Source: Bacteroidaceae bacterium (GTDB lineage Bacteria; Bacteroidota; Bacteroidia; Bacteroidales; Bacteroidaceae). Taken from it: DNA of 14,668 bases. Shown piece by piece: positions 1 to 8,363 of this stretch. Each line of letters starts with the position of its first letter. Positions within the stretch are counted from its first letter, which is position 1. The DNA lies in contig JAQWAN010000021.1 in assembly GCA_028707655.1 (NCBI GenBank), positions 1-14,668 of the forward strand, written 5' to 3'. Made by a program: the position numbers and the translations under genes. The notes under the pieces were generated by a model. That model was not told where the DNA came from and did no database searches. It worked only from the letters and a program-made list of their open reading frames with translations.

Positions 1-1
1 A

Positions 2-1951
2 AATCTTTTTGGACCTAAAATAGCTAATATTGTTGATGGGTTAACCAAAATATCAGGTGGTATTTTCGGAGACCAAGCATCGGGACAGGCAGAGAATTTC
101 AAGAAATTACTACTTACCATGAGTAATGACATTCGTGTTATCCTCATTAAGATAGCCGATCGCCTACACAACATGCGTACTTTAGGTTCTATGCTTGCTA
201 ACAAACAATACAAAATTGCTGGCGAGACTCTCTATATTTATGCACCACTCGCTCATCGCCTAGGTCTCAATAAAATAAAAACAGAACTAGAAAATCTAAG
301 CTTTAAATATGAGCATCCAGACCAATACGACCTTATCCTCAAGAAATTAGCAGAAACAGCTGCTAAACGAGATGAATTGTTTGAGAACTTCATACAACCG
401 CTTAAAGAGGGATTAGATGAAATGAATTTTGATTATCAATTTTCACAACGCATCAAATCGCCCTATTCTATCTGGCACAAGATTGTAGCTAAGAACATTA
501 CGTTTGAAGATATCTACGACATACTTGCTGTTCGTATTGTTTTCACCCCCAATAACAACGACAAAGAGCTCAACGAGTGTCTACAGATTTACGCTTGTAT
601 TTCCAAACAATATAAGGTACATCCCGACAGATTACGAGATTGGGTTAGTCATCCTAAAGCCAATGGTTACCAAGCAATACACGTCACAGTGATGAGCGAT
701 TCTGGCCAATGGATAGAGGTGCAAATCCGAAGCAAACGTATGGATGATGTAGCAGAGCAGGGACTTGCTGCACATTGGAAATATAAAGAAGGTGGCGGCG
801 GAGAAGATGAAGGCGAACTAGATAAATGGCTAAAAACAATCCGTGAGATACTAGATGACCCAGAGCCAGACGCCATGGATTTTCTAGATACAATAAAGCT
901 CAACTTATATGCCTCCGAGGTTTTTCTGTTCACTCCAAAAGGAGAATTAAAGACCTTGCCACAAAACAGTACGGCTCTTGATTTTGCTTTTTCTATATCC
1001 GAAGAGGTGGGTACCCATAGTATTGGAGCAAAGGTTAACCACAAATTAGTACCACTCAACCATAAGCTTAAGAGTGGCGACCAAGTAGAGATTCTAACCT
1101 CTAAGTCGCAACGTGTACAGTCCGAATGGCTAAAATATATCACTACATCCAAAGCCAAATCAAAAATAAATTCGGTTATAAAGAAGCTAAATGGAGAACT
1201 TCTAAAACAGGGCAAAAAAGAATTACTAACCTTCTTATCGAAAGAAAATATAATAAACACCCCCGAGGTTATTCGTGAGATTTGTCGTTTTCATAATATT
1301 AGTTCAGAAGATGATTTATATATTTCTATTGGGTCGAAAAGGATTGAGCTCAATGAGAACTATAAAAATGACATAAAAGATAAACTGCAGACGGGTGGTT
1401 GGAGACGTTATATCCCATTCATATCGCGTAATAAGGAGGAGAATGCCAAACAACAGAAACCTGCTATTCAGACCATAGACACCAAAAAAATCTTAAAGAT
1501 TAAAGACGATGATATCAAAACAAATTATATCATTGCCGACTGTTGTAATCCAATTGCAGGAGATGAGATCTTAGGTTTTGTTAATAAGAAGAATCAAGTT
1601 ACCATTCACAAGCGCCATTGTCCAGAGGCCAATAAATTAAAAGCTAGTGATGGCAATAAAATTGTTGCAGCTATCTGGGATATACACAAACCACTTACTT
1701 TCCGAGTGCCCATCTCTATCACCGGTATTGACAAGAAAGGACTTTTAAATCAAATTACAGGAGCCATATCGGAGCAGTTAAACGTGAATATACGAAAACT
1801 AGAAATCGAAGCTGACAACGGTATCTTTAATGGTAAAGCTGAACTGTATGTGCATAATGTGAACGACGTAAAACAATTATGCGATACCTTAAGAAAAATA
1901 AAAAGCATCAAATCGGTGATACGATTGGAAGACTCTGAAAACACAAAATAG
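2..1951 (+). CDS. rel: RelA/SpoT-family (p)ppGpp synthetase/hydrolase, 5'-truncated by window edge
   Basis: Makes and possibly hydrolyses the alarmone (p)ppGpp from GTP/GDP and ATP in the cytoplasm (stringent response). The reading frame is open from base 2, and the 39 residues before the first ATG (position 119) match the family (IVDGLTK, then ENFKKLLLTM), so that ATG is internal. About 90 residues, with most of the HD hydrolase domain, lie off the left edge. Numbering from the ATG at 119: end of the HD domain with KIADRLHNMRT (D14 corresponds to the last metal ligand); synthetase domain about 108-225 with RIKSPYSIWHKI, catalytic D134 in YDILAVR and E200 in EVQIRSK; TGS domain about 266-328; conserved-Cys/zinc-finger module with CC at 475-476 and IHKRHC at 496-501; ACT domain about 528-604. 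The order is that of long Rel/RelA/SpoT enzymes. Whether the hydrolase is active, and so whether it is Rel/SpoT-like or RelA-like, cannot be settled without the missing HD motif. It converges on the merR gene with 23 bases between them. Confidence 0.96.
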   Translation, partial: NLFGPKIANIVDGLTKISGGIFGDQASGQAENFKKLLLTMSNDIRVILIKIADRLHNMRTLGSMLANKQYKIAGETLYIYAPLAHRLGLNKIKTELENLSFKYEHPDQYDLILKKLAETAAKRDELFENFIQPLKEGLDEMNFDYQFSQRIKSPYSIWHKIVAKNITFEDIYDILAVRIVFTPNNNDKELNECLQIYACISKQYKVHPDRLRDWVSHPKANGYQAIHVTVMSDSGQWIEVQIRSKRMDDVAEQGLAAHWKYKEGGGGEDEGELDKWLKTIREILDDPEPDAMDFLDTIKLNLYASEVFLFTPKGELKTLPQNSTALDFAFSISEEVGTHSIGAKVNHKLVPLNHKLKSGDQVEILTSKSQRVQSEWLKYITTSKAKSKINSVIKKLNGELLKQGKKELLTFLSKENIINTPEVIREICRFHNISSEDDLYISIGSKRIELNENYKNDIKDKLQTGGWRRYIPFISRNKEENAKQQKPAIQTIDTKKILKIKDDDIKTNYIIADCCNPIAGDEILGFVNKKNQVTIHKRHCPEANKLKASDGNKIVAAIWDIHKPLTFRVPISITGIDKKGLLNQITGAISEQLNVNIRKLEIEADNGIFNGKAELYVHNVNDVKQLCDTLRKIKSIKSVIRLEDSENTK

Positions 1952-1974
1952 GCTATCGCAAAACATTTTTAGCA

Positions 1975-2322
1975 TTACTCATACATATCCAACTCTTTTC
2001 GCATAGCAAGAAGCTTTTCTTTTGCCTCTTTGAGTTGTTGTATAGCTTGAAATAGCTCTTCCTCCTTATCTCGATTAGATGCGATACGCATGCGAGCACC
2101 ATCTAGTGTCATACCTTTCTCTTTCACCAGATAATGAATGAGCTGCAATAGTTCAATATCCTTTTGTGTATAATGACGAAAGCCAGTACTTGTTTTACGT
2201 GGATTTACCGCAGGAAATTTTGTTTCCCAAAAACGTAATAAGGAACAAGACACATGGAGCATCTTAGCCACCTCTCCAATTGAATAATAAAGTTTTGTGG
2301 TAGGTAATTTATTTTTTTTCAT
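1975..2322 (-). CDS. Small MerR-family transcriptional regulator
   Basis: A 115-residue DNA-binding protein of the MerR fold. Residues about 11-35 form the helix-turn-helix (YYSIGEVAKMLHVSCSLLRFW), and 40-55 form the wing, including the typical GFRHYTQKDI. Residues 56-80 continue the MerR helices, and a charged, heptad-like C-terminal helix (about 85-113) would dimerise two subunits. There is no C-terminal effector domain and no cluster of metal-binding Cys (only one Cys, in the recognition region), so the ligand is unknown. The ATG at 2322 is followed by an A8 run and lies 11 bases after the stop of the M23 peptidase gene, so both are probably on one transcript. Family members of this short type commonly sit beside a peptidase and alaS in Bacteroidales (from memory of the neighbourhood). 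Targets are not shown by the sequence. It might control the nearby divergent promoters, but that is only inference. Confidence 0.88.
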   Translation of the reverse strand: MKKNKLPTTKLYYSIGEVAKMLHVSCSLLRFWETKFPAVNPRKTSTGFRHYTQKDIELLQLIHYLVKEKGMTLDGARMRIASNRDKEEELFQAIQQLKEAKEKLLAMRKELDMYE

Positions 2323-2333
2323 TCGTTGGCAGA

Positions 2334-3302
2334 TTAATCAAACACTTTACCATGATTAGCAGCAATCTGAATCATCTTCTCATAATCCTCTGCATTCAAA
2401 TCCATAAAGTAATAGTTCACAGGATTTACAGGCCTATCCTTCACCCTAACCTCATAATGTAAATGTGGTCCTGTACTCTTTCCCGTTGTACCCACTAGTC
2501 CCACAACATGGCCTCTCACCACCTTCTGTCCAGCACGCACCAATATCTTTTTCATATGTGCATAGAGTGTTTTATAGCCAAAACCATGGTCAATAATCAC
2601 CGTATTCCCGTAGCCCGTTTTCCACCGAGCAAACGTCACCACACCATTACCCGTTGCAAAAACATCGGTACCCGATTTTGCAGCAAAATCCATTCCTTTA
2701 TGAAATTTTACCGTTTTATAAATAGGGTCTCTACGATAGCCATAACCAGAAGCTGTTCGTTTTAAATCTTTATTAGATATAGGCTGAATAGCAGGAATAC
2801 ATTCTAAACGTTGGTTATGTGTTTTGCACAGGTTAACAAGCTCATCAAAAGAATACGATTGTACATACAGCTCCCGTTCAATAATATCCATTTTTCGAGC
2901 CACATTAGTCACCAATCGCGAATCGGGCATATTTATCAATTCCTCATATCGATTGGTACCCAGATAGGTTGAATTGCGCACTGCATCAGGAATAGGGTCT
3001 GCCATAAAAACAACACGATATAAGTTATCATCTCTTTGTTGAATATTTTTCAATAGCTGAAGCGACTCATCCATTCGCGACGACAACACTTGTAGTTTTG
3101 CTTTTAACTTACCATTTTCTTGTTGAAGCGTTTTTTCAGTAGGCACCCCTAATAAAAACAAAAGTACAAAATAGGAAAGAGCAAACACAAAAAGTAAGAT
3201 AAGAAGACGACGTGCTAATGCCCATAACCTCTGCGAAGTAGATGGGTAGACGCGTTCATACGAATCTGTTTTTGGGTTATAAAAATAATAAACCTTTCTC
3301 AT
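2334..3302 (-). CDS. Membrane-anchored M23 (LytM-type) peptidoglycan endopeptidase
   Basis: A 322-residue zinc metallopeptidase-like protein predicted to act on peptidoglycan cross-links in the periplasm. Residues 1-30 are a basic, Tyr-rich cytoplasmic tail, about 32-52 one hydrophobic transmembrane helix, about 56-92 a coiled coil, then a linker, and about 183-295 the M23 domain. All expected metal and catalytic residues are present: H201 and D205 in HKGMD, H249 in YAHM, and H280/H282 in GPHLHYEVR. It is therefore predicted to be an active enzyme rather than a degenerate EnvC/NlpD-type activator. The ATG at 3302 follows an A-rich leader. A full Bacteroidota promoter lies upstream at 3363-3393 on the same strand, overlapping the alaS promoter region. 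The gene leads a two-gene unit with the MerR regulator. Its substrate and role (growth, division or recycling) cannot be read from the sequence. Confidence 0.93.
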   Translation of the reverse strand: MRKVYYFYNPKTDSYERVYPSTSQRLWALARRLLILLFVFALSYFVLLFLLGVPTEKTLQQENGKLKAKLQVLSSRMDESLQLLKNIQQRDDNLYRVVFMADPIPDAVRNSTYLGTNRYEELINMPDSRLVTNVARKMDIIERELYVQSYSFDELVNLCKTHNQRLECIPAIQPISNKDLKRTASGYGYRRDPIYKTVKFHKGMDFAAKSGTDVFATGNGVVTFARWKTGYGNTVIIDHGFGYKTLYAHMKKILVRAGQKVVRGHVVGLVGTTGKSTGPHLHYEVRVKDRPVNPVNYYFMDLNAEDYEKMIQIAANHGKVFD

Positions 3303-3362
3303 ATTTTGTTTTTTTTATTGAATTTAAATATGGTATGTAACTTTTCACCACAGAGATAGCCA

Positions 3363-3393
3363 CAAAATTAATAAAACGCACTATCTTTGCAAA
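3363..3393 (-). promoter_or_regulatory. Promoter of the M23 peptidase-merR unit (-33/-7 Bacteroidota type)
   Basis: On the minus strand, TTTG (3393-3390) is separated by exactly 19 bases from TAATTTTG (3370-3363). This matches the Bacteroidota primary-sigma consensus TTTG-N19-21-TAnnTTTG. Transcription would start near 3357, giving a leader of roughly 55 nt before the ATG at 3302. The -33 box directly abuts the alaS -7 box on the other strand. Confidence 0.7.
3382..3389 (+). promoter_or_regulatory. alaS -7 promoter element TATCTTTG
   Basis: TATCTTTG fits TAnnTTTG perfectly and is followed by C, as is common in the phylum. Transcription would begin around 3394-3396, about 37 nt before the alaS ATG at 3432. 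No good -33 TTTG is seen 19-21 bases upstream, so only the -7 element is called. The box contains the TTG (3387-3389) that a naive start search would take as the alaS start codon. If the box is real, that TTG is not in the mRNA. Confidence 0.7.
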
Positions 3394-3431
3394 ATGTTTT
3401 CTTGAATATTAACTTGACTAAAAGTATAAAT

Positions 3432-6047
3432 ATGTTGACTTCTAAAGAAATTAGAGACTCATTTAAGCAATTTTTTGAATCGAAAGGGCATCAACTTGTT
3501 CCTTCTGCACCTATGGTGATTAAAGATGACCCAACACTGATGTTTACCAACGCGGGCATGAATCAGTTCAAAGATATTATATTAGGCAATCATAAAGTAA
3601 CACACCAACGAGTAACCGATTCGCAGAAGTGTCTACGCATAAGTGGTAAGCATAATGATCTTGAAGAAGTAGGTCACGACACCTACCACCACACCATGTT
3701 TGAGATGTTAGGCAACTGGTCGTTTGGCGATTACTTCAAAAAAGAAGCCATTGAATGGGCTTGGGAATATTTAGTTGACGTACTTAAAATTGATCCCGAT
3801 CGATTGTATGCCACTGTTTTTGAGGGGTATAGTGAAGAGGGACTAGAGCGCGACAATGAAGCAGCTGGTTATTGGGAAAAATTCCTACCAAAAGAACATA
3901 TCCTTAACGGAAATCGTCACGATAATTTCTGGGAAATGGGAGAAACAGGACCTTGTGGTCCATGCTCAGAGATTCACATAGACCTACGTAACAATGCCGA
4001 ACGAGAGGTGGAAGATGGTGCATCTCTAGTCAACGGATCACATCCACAGGTAGTAGAGCTATGGAATATTGTATTTATGCAGTATACCCGAAAAGCCAAC
4101 GGTTCACTAGATAACCTTCCTAAACATGTTATCGACACAGGGATGGGTTTTGAACGTTTGTGTATGGCTATACAAGGTAAGACATCTAATTATGATACCG
4201 ATGTATTTCAGCCAACTATACAAGCACTAGCCAAACTAGCTAAACAAGAATATGGTAAAGATAGCAAAACAGATGTTGCAATGCGCGTTATAGCAGACCA
4301 TATCAGAACCATCGCCTTTTCTATTACGGATGGCCAACTACCCTCCAATGCTAAGGCAGGATATGTTATCCGCCGTACCCTACGTAGAGCCGTTCGTTAT
4401 GGCTATACCTTCTTAGGTTTCAAACAAGCCTTTATGTATAAGTTACTACCCGTTCTCATCGAGAATATGGGACAAGCTTATCCCGAATTGGTAGCTCAAC
4501 AAGCACTGATAAAGAAAGTGATGCAAGAAGAGGAAGAATCTTTCTTACGCACACTAGAAACAGGTATTCGTTTATTAGAGAAAACCATTAAAGAGACCCA
4601 AGAAAAGAAAGAAACAGAAATAACAGGTAAAGATGCCTTCACCCTTTATGACACCTTTGGCTTTCCACTCGACTTAACCCAACTCATCTGTCGCGAGAAT
4701 AATCTATCGGTCAATATAGAAGAGTTTAATGTTGCCATGAAAGAGCAAAAGAATAGAGCACGTAATGCAGCTGCCATGGAAACGGGCGATTGGATTACAC
4801 TAACAGAGGGTATCACCGAATTTGTAGGATACGATTACACAGAGCATACCACCTCTATCTTGCGTTACCGTCAAGTCAAACAAAAAAAACAGGTACAGTA
4901 TCAATTAGTACTTAGCACCACTCCTTTCTATGCAGAGAGTGGCGGTCAAGTTGGAGATACTGGTGTTTTGGTTAGTGAATTAGAGACCATTGAGATTCTC
5001 GACACAAAAAAAGAGAACAACCTATCCATACATATAGTTAAAGAGCTACCTAAACATTTAGATGTTCCAATGATGGCATGCGTGGATGTAGAAAAAAGGA
5101 ATGCCTGTGCAGCCAATCACTCGGCCACACATCTTCTAGACCAAGCTTTGCGCGAAGTTTTAGGAGACCACATTGAACAAAAAGGTTCATTGGTCAGTCC
5201 AAACTCCCTTCGGTTTGACTTTTCACATTTTCAAAAAGTCACTTCTGAGGAGCTCCGTCAGGTAGAACAGATTGTCAATGCACGTATTCGTCAAAACATC
5301 CCCTTAACTGAGCACCGCAACATGCCAATTGCAGAAGCAAGAGAATTGGGTGCTATTGCTCTCTTTGGAGAGAAATATGGCGATAATGTTCGAGTTATTC
5401 AGTTTGGTTCGTCCATTGAATTCTGTGGAGGAACACATGTTAAAGCAACAGGAGAAATAGGAATGGTAAAAATTCTTTCCGAGAGCTCCACAGCAGCAGG
5501 TATTCGTCGTATAGAAGCCATCACAGGTCAGGGTGTAGAAGATACAATGTATCAACTACAAGATACCATTTCAACGTTAAAAGAACTCTTTAACAACACG
5601 CCCAACTTAACGAGCACCATTCAGAAATTCATCGACGAGAACACTGCACTAAAGAAACAGGTAGAAAGTTTCCAAAAAGAAAGAGCAATTGTTCTAAAGA
5701 ATGAAGCACTGAAAAATGCAACGCAAAAAGGAGAGATACGCATCATTACACTCCATGCATCCATCGAACCAGAAATGGCAAAAGATATTGCTTTCCAACT
5801 ACGTGGTGAGGTTAGTGAGAATGCAGTGTTTATAGCAGGTACACTCAGCAATGAGAAACCTATGTTAACCCTTATGATTTCAGAAAACCTAGTAAAAAGT
5901 GGGCTCAATGCCGGTAAGATTATCCGCGAAGCAGCCAAACTGATACAAGGCGGCGGAGGTGGTCAACCTCATTTTGCAACTGCAGGTGGTAAAAATGCAG
6001 CAGGTCTAGCAGCTGCCATCGAAAAAGTGATTGAACTGATTCACTAG
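3432..6047 (+). CDS. alaS: Alanine--tRNA ligase (AlaRS)
   Basis: Charges tRNA-Ala with alanine in the cytoplasm and proofreads Ser/Gly mischarging. With ATG 3432 as start the protein has 871 residues, the usual length, and begins MLTSKEIRDSF as in homologues. Class II catalytic core: residues about 1-240, with QRVTDSQKCLRISGKHNDLE (59-78), FEMLGNWSFGDYFK (90-103), ETGPCGPCSE (171-180) and DTGMGFERL (235-243). The tRNA-recognition helices follow to about 450. The editing domain (about 490-700) has HSATH (H563/H567) and CGGTH (C665/H669), the complete zinc/editing motif set. A coiled coil spans about 705-760. The C-Ala domain ends with the Gly-rich GGGGGQPHFATAGGK (about 840-854). The frame can be extended 15 residues to TTG 3387, but those residues are not family-like and overlap the promoter. 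An intrinsic terminator follows 18 bases after the stop. Confidence 0.98.
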   Translation: MLTSKEIRDSFKQFFESKGHQLVPSAPMVIKDDPTLMFTNAGMNQFKDIILGNHKVTHQRVTDSQKCLRISGKHNDLEEVGHDTYHHTMFEMLGNWSFGDYFKKEAIEWAWEYLVDVLKIDPDRLYATVFEGYSEEGLERDNEAAGYWEKFLPKEHILNGNRHDNFWEMGETGPCGPCSEIHIDLRNNAEREVEDGASLVNGSHPQVVELWNIVFMQYTRKANGSLDNLPKHVIDTGMGFERLCMAIQGKTSNYDTDVFQPTIQALAKLAKQEYGKDSKTDVAMRVIADHIRTIAFSITDGQLPSNAKAGYVIRRTLRRAVRYGYTFLGFKQAFMYKLLPVLIENMGQAYPELVAQQALIKKVMQEEEESFLRTLETGIRLLEKTIKETQEKKETEITGKDAFTLYDTFGFPLDLTQLICRENNLSVNIEEFNVAMKEQKNRARNAAAMETGDWITLTEGITEFVGYDYTEHTTSILRYRQVKQKKQVQYQLVLSTTPFYAESGGQVGDTGVLVSELETIEILDTKKENNLSIHIVKELPKHLDVPMMACVDVEKRNACAANHSATHLLDQALREVLGDHIEQKGSLVSPNSLRFDFSHFQKVTSEELRQVEQIVNARIRQNIPLTEHRNMPIAEARELGAIALFGEKYGDNVRVIQFGSSIEFCGGTHVKATGEIGMVKILSESSTAAGIRRIEAITGQGVEDTMYQLQDTISTLKELFNNTPNLTSTIQKFIDENTALKKQVESFQKERAIVLKNEALKNATQKGEIRIITLHASIEPEMAKDIAFQLRGEVSENAVFIAGTLSNEKPMLTLMISENLVKSGLNAGKIIREAAKLIQGGGGGQPHFATAGGKNAAGLAAAIEKVIELIH

Positions 6048-6064
6048 AGAAAAGGATAAAAAAG

Positions 6065-6099
6065 AAAGGTTGCTCCAATAAATGGGGCAACCTTTTTTT
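6065..6099 (+). terminator. Rho-independent terminator of alaS
   Basis: A 12-base-pair stem (6065-6076 AAAGGTTGCTCC with 6084-6095 GGGGCAACCTTT, one G-U pair) encloses the 7-base loop AATAAAT. Seven T (6093-6099) run through the end of the stem. It starts 18 bases after the alaS stop codon. The upstream A-rich side (AAAAAAGAAA) makes some function in the opposite direction, for the helicase gene ending at 6152, possible but weaker. Confidence 0.88.
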
Positions 6100-6151
6100 G
6101 TTTTATCTCAATAGAGCAATGCCTATATAGTAGGCATCAGCAAGAAAAGAC

Positions 6152-7570
6152 TTACAACAGTAAATCGCTGGGATAATTTACAAGAAACAATTTTTCAGAA
6201 GCACGTGTCATAGCCGTATACAACCATCTATAATAATCGGAGGTCAATTGCTCTTCGGGTATATATCCCTGATCTAAGTAAACGTGTTGCCACTGCCCAC
6301 CCTGTGCCTTATGACAAGTTACCGCATATGCAAATTTAATTTGTAACGCATTAAAATAGATATCGCTCTTAAGTTTCTTGATACGTTCCGTCTTGGTCGT
6401 AATAAAAGCATAATCGGCCCAAACCTGTGTATACAACTCCTCTTGTTGCTGTTTGGATAAGGCCGGTGCTTCTGCATGTAGAGTATCTAGCAACACCGTA
6501 ACTTCTATTACCAGATGCGCATAATCAATAAAATCTAATTCCACATCAGCAAAATGAAAGCCATATAATTCGCGCGTGTTTCTAACCCGTTTCACACGTA
6601 CAATATCACCATTTGCTATAAAATCGAGCTCCTTACACTTTTCCGACCAGAAATAATTATTCTTGGCCACCATAAGATAATCGCCAGAGGAGAGCGACTC
6701 CTCTCGAAACAATAACTGGTTACGAATCCCCTCATTGTAGATCGTTGCCCTTTTATTAGAACGCGATATCACAATGGTCTCGTCCATACCAACACTATCA
6801 TAAGAAGCAGCCAATGTTTCAATAAGCTCACTACCCTGCACATGCACCACATCAGTAAAACGCGACACCGTAATTGGCGGCATACGCCCTGTGTTCCCCG
6901 TCCTAATCAGTTGTCGCAATGCTGTTGCATTCCATAAGATACCCGAATTCTCCAGTTGGCGCATCACCTGGGTAAGCTCATTAGTAGCCACCTGCAATCC
7001 ATAACCAGCAAGTACAGAAAGAGAGAGAGCCGGACTTTCCACCTCGCCAACAGGAGGCAACTGCGCCGGGTCACCAATCAGTAATAACTTACAAGAAGGC
7101 TCCGCATAGACATATTGAATCAAATCATCCAACAAACGTCCCGAGCCAAAAGTCAACGCATCCGCTCTACCAGCAGCAAGCATAGAAGCCTCATCCACAA
7201 TAAAAAGCGTGTTTTTATGTAAGTTCTCCGACAAAACAAATACCCCTCCCGTTCCAACATACACCTTCTGTCGGTAAATCTTTTTATGAATAGTAGAAGC
7301 CGGCATCGCGGCCGCATGAGAGAAAGTCTTAGCCGATCGTCCAGTAGGAGCTAACAGCACCACTTTTTGTGAAAAATACTGCATCGTCTTAACCACTGCA
7401 GCCACAATAGATGTTTTTCCCGTTCCAGCATAACCTTTCAACACAAAAGCCGTTTGTTGGTCGGTAGAAAACAAAAAATCAGTAAGCAATTTAATCGCTA
7501 TTTCTTGCTCATCAGTGAACTTAAAAATCGAAAAAGTTTTTATTTGTTGAATAAAATAGTTATTTATCAT
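6152..7570 (-). CDS. SF1B DNA helicase, RecD2/Dda-like AAA ATPase
   Basis: A 472-residue ATP-dependent 5'-to-3' helicase-like protein, about the size of phage T4 Dda and lacking the long N-terminal region of full RecD2. Motifs in order: Q-motif region FTDEQEIAI (18-26); Walker A GYAGTGKTS (46-54, K52); motif Ia LLAPTGRSAK (72-81); Walker B FIVDEASM (123-130, D126/E127); motif III LLIGDPAQLPPVG (163-175); motif IV-like VMRQ (202-205); motif V YAVTCHKAQGGQW (415-427); and motif VI YTAMTRASEKL (451-461, with arginine-finger candidate R456). All motifs look intact. No nuclease domain or RecB/RecC partner is adjacent, so it is not RecBCD RecD. A role in replication or repair is likely, but the substrate is unknown. 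It starts at ATG 7570, divergent from the next operon across 93 bases. No convincing promoter for it was found there. It is convergent with alaS. Confidence 0.9.
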   Translation of the reverse strand: MINNYFIQQIKTFSIFKFTDEQEIAIKLLTDFLFSTDQQTAFVLKGYAGTGKTSIVAAVVKTMQYFSQKVVLLAPTGRSAKTFSHAAAMPASTIHKKIYRQKVYVGTGGVFVLSENLHKNTLFIVDEASMLAAGRADALTFGSGRLLDDLIQYVYAEPSCKLLLIGDPAQLPPVGEVESPALSLSVLAGYGLQVATNELTQVMRQLENSGILWNATALRQLIRTGNTGRMPPITVSRFTDVVHVQGSELIETLAASYDSVGMDETIVISRSNKRATIYNEGIRNQLLFREESLSSGDYLMVAKNNYFWSEKCKELDFIANGDIVRVKRVRNTRELYGFHFADVELDFIDYAHLVIEVTVLLDTLHAEAPALSKQQQEELYTQVWADYAFITTKTERIKKLKSDIYFNALQIKFAYAVTCHKAQGGQWQHVYLDQGYIPEEQLTSDYYRWLYTAMTRASEKLFLVNYPSDLLL

Positions 7571-7620
7571 TTTTATCGAATAAAATTAGAACGAATGAAC
7601 GTAATATAGAGAATTTGTTT

Positions 7621-7628
7621 TATTTTTG
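7621..7628 (+). promoter_or_regulatory. -7 promoter element TATTTTTG for the three-gene operon
   Basis: TATTTTTG followed by C fits TAnnTTTG and lies 36 bases before the ATG at 7664, predicting a leader of about 30 nt. No TTTG is present at the proper -33 distance. It would drive the operon of pseudopilin-like protein, DUF3822 and rsmD. Confidence 0.55.
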
Positions 7629-7663
7629 CACTATCGAATATAAACTAAAAAAATAATATTATC

Positions 7664-8350
7664 ATGAGAAATGTGATTAATCTCGTACTGGTAGCTTTTA
7701 TTGGAATGATGGTGTTCATCTGCGCAAAAAGTATCTTAGGCCCAATTAACTTCGATAAGCAAAAAGGTGCAAGAGACAAAAAGGTAATTGCTCGTTTAAT
7801 GGACATCCGTACCATTCAATCGGAATATCGTAAAATTAAAGGTGTATACACTAATAATTTTGACACATTAATTACTTTTGTGAAGAATGGTAAAATTCCA
7901 TTTATGCTTAAAGAGGGTGAGTTAACCGATGATCAACGTGAAAACGGTATGACAGAGAAAAAAGCGATTGCCATCATCGAGAGAGCAAAGAAAACAGGTA
8001 ACTACAGAACAGTAAAAAAAGAGGGATTAGAAAAATTCAAACGTGAGATTACTTATGTAAACGTTATGGATACCCTTTTTAAAGGTAAAGACTTTACACC
8101 AGACTCTTTACGTTATGTACCATTCACCAATGGTAGCACATTTGAAATGTCAACAGTAGTAGATACCACTAAGTCAGGTGCTACACTACCATTATTTGAA
8201 GCAAGAACACTTTATAGTGTATATTTGAAAGGACTAGACAAACAAGAAGTTTATAACTTGATTGACTTTGCTAAAAAATTAGATAGATATCCTGGTCTTA
8301 AGGTTGGTGATGTAGAATTGCCTAATAACAACGCTGGAAACTGGGAATAA
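7664..8350 (+). CDS. Single-pass membrane protein with pseudopilin-like N-terminal architecture, function unknown
   Basis: A 228-residue protein I cannot assign to a named family. One hydrophobic helix (about 5-22) sits at the extreme N-terminus with only an Arg and an Asn before it. A helix follows directly, reading IRTIQSEYRKIKGVYTNNFD at 48-67. This layout resembles type II secretion/type IV pseudopilins, where an N-terminal helix is followed by a segment such as LRxIQxxxxxY...GxYP. No type III signal-peptide cleavage site (G before F/M-T-L-x-E) is visible, so it is not a standard prepilin. The C-terminal half (about 125-228) is predicted soluble and presumably periplasmic, with acidic and Lys-rich stretches. 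It leads an operon: the DUF3822 gene starts 13 bases after its stop. A Bacteroidales-conserved hypothetical protein is likely. The pseudopilin idea is inference from pattern only. Confidence 0.85.
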   Translation: MRNVINLVLVAFIGMMVFICAKSILGPINFDKQKGARDKKVIARLMDIRTIQSEYRKIKGVYTNNFDTLITFVKNGKIPFMLKEGELTDDQRENGMTEKKAIAIIERAKKTGNYRTVKKEGLEKFKREITYVNVMDTLFKGKDFTPDSLRYVPFTNGSTFEMSTVVDTTKSGATLPLFEARTLYSVYLKGLDKQEVYNLIDFAKKLDRYPGLKVGDVELPNNNAGNWE

Positions 8351-8363
8351 GTACATATGATAT

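Noticed and set aside
119..121. ATG 119 as the start of the rel gene
   Set aside because: The frame is open to the window edge and the upstream residues match the RelA/SpoT HD region, so the gene is truncated by the window, not started here.
667..1260. 197-residue open frame antisense to rel
   Set aside because: It lies wholly inside a well-supported conserved gene and has a Ser/Phe-rich composition typical of a shadow frame, with no recognisable motif.
1952..1974. Terminator hairpin between rel and merR
   Set aside because: Only about four terminal base pairs (GCTA/TAGC) can form around an A/T-rich middle, too weak to call.
4882..4889. A8 run in alaS as a slippage or frameshift site
   Set aside because: It encodes Lys codons within a conserved in-frame gene. 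A runs of this length are common in AT-rich genomes and switching an essential gene is implausible.
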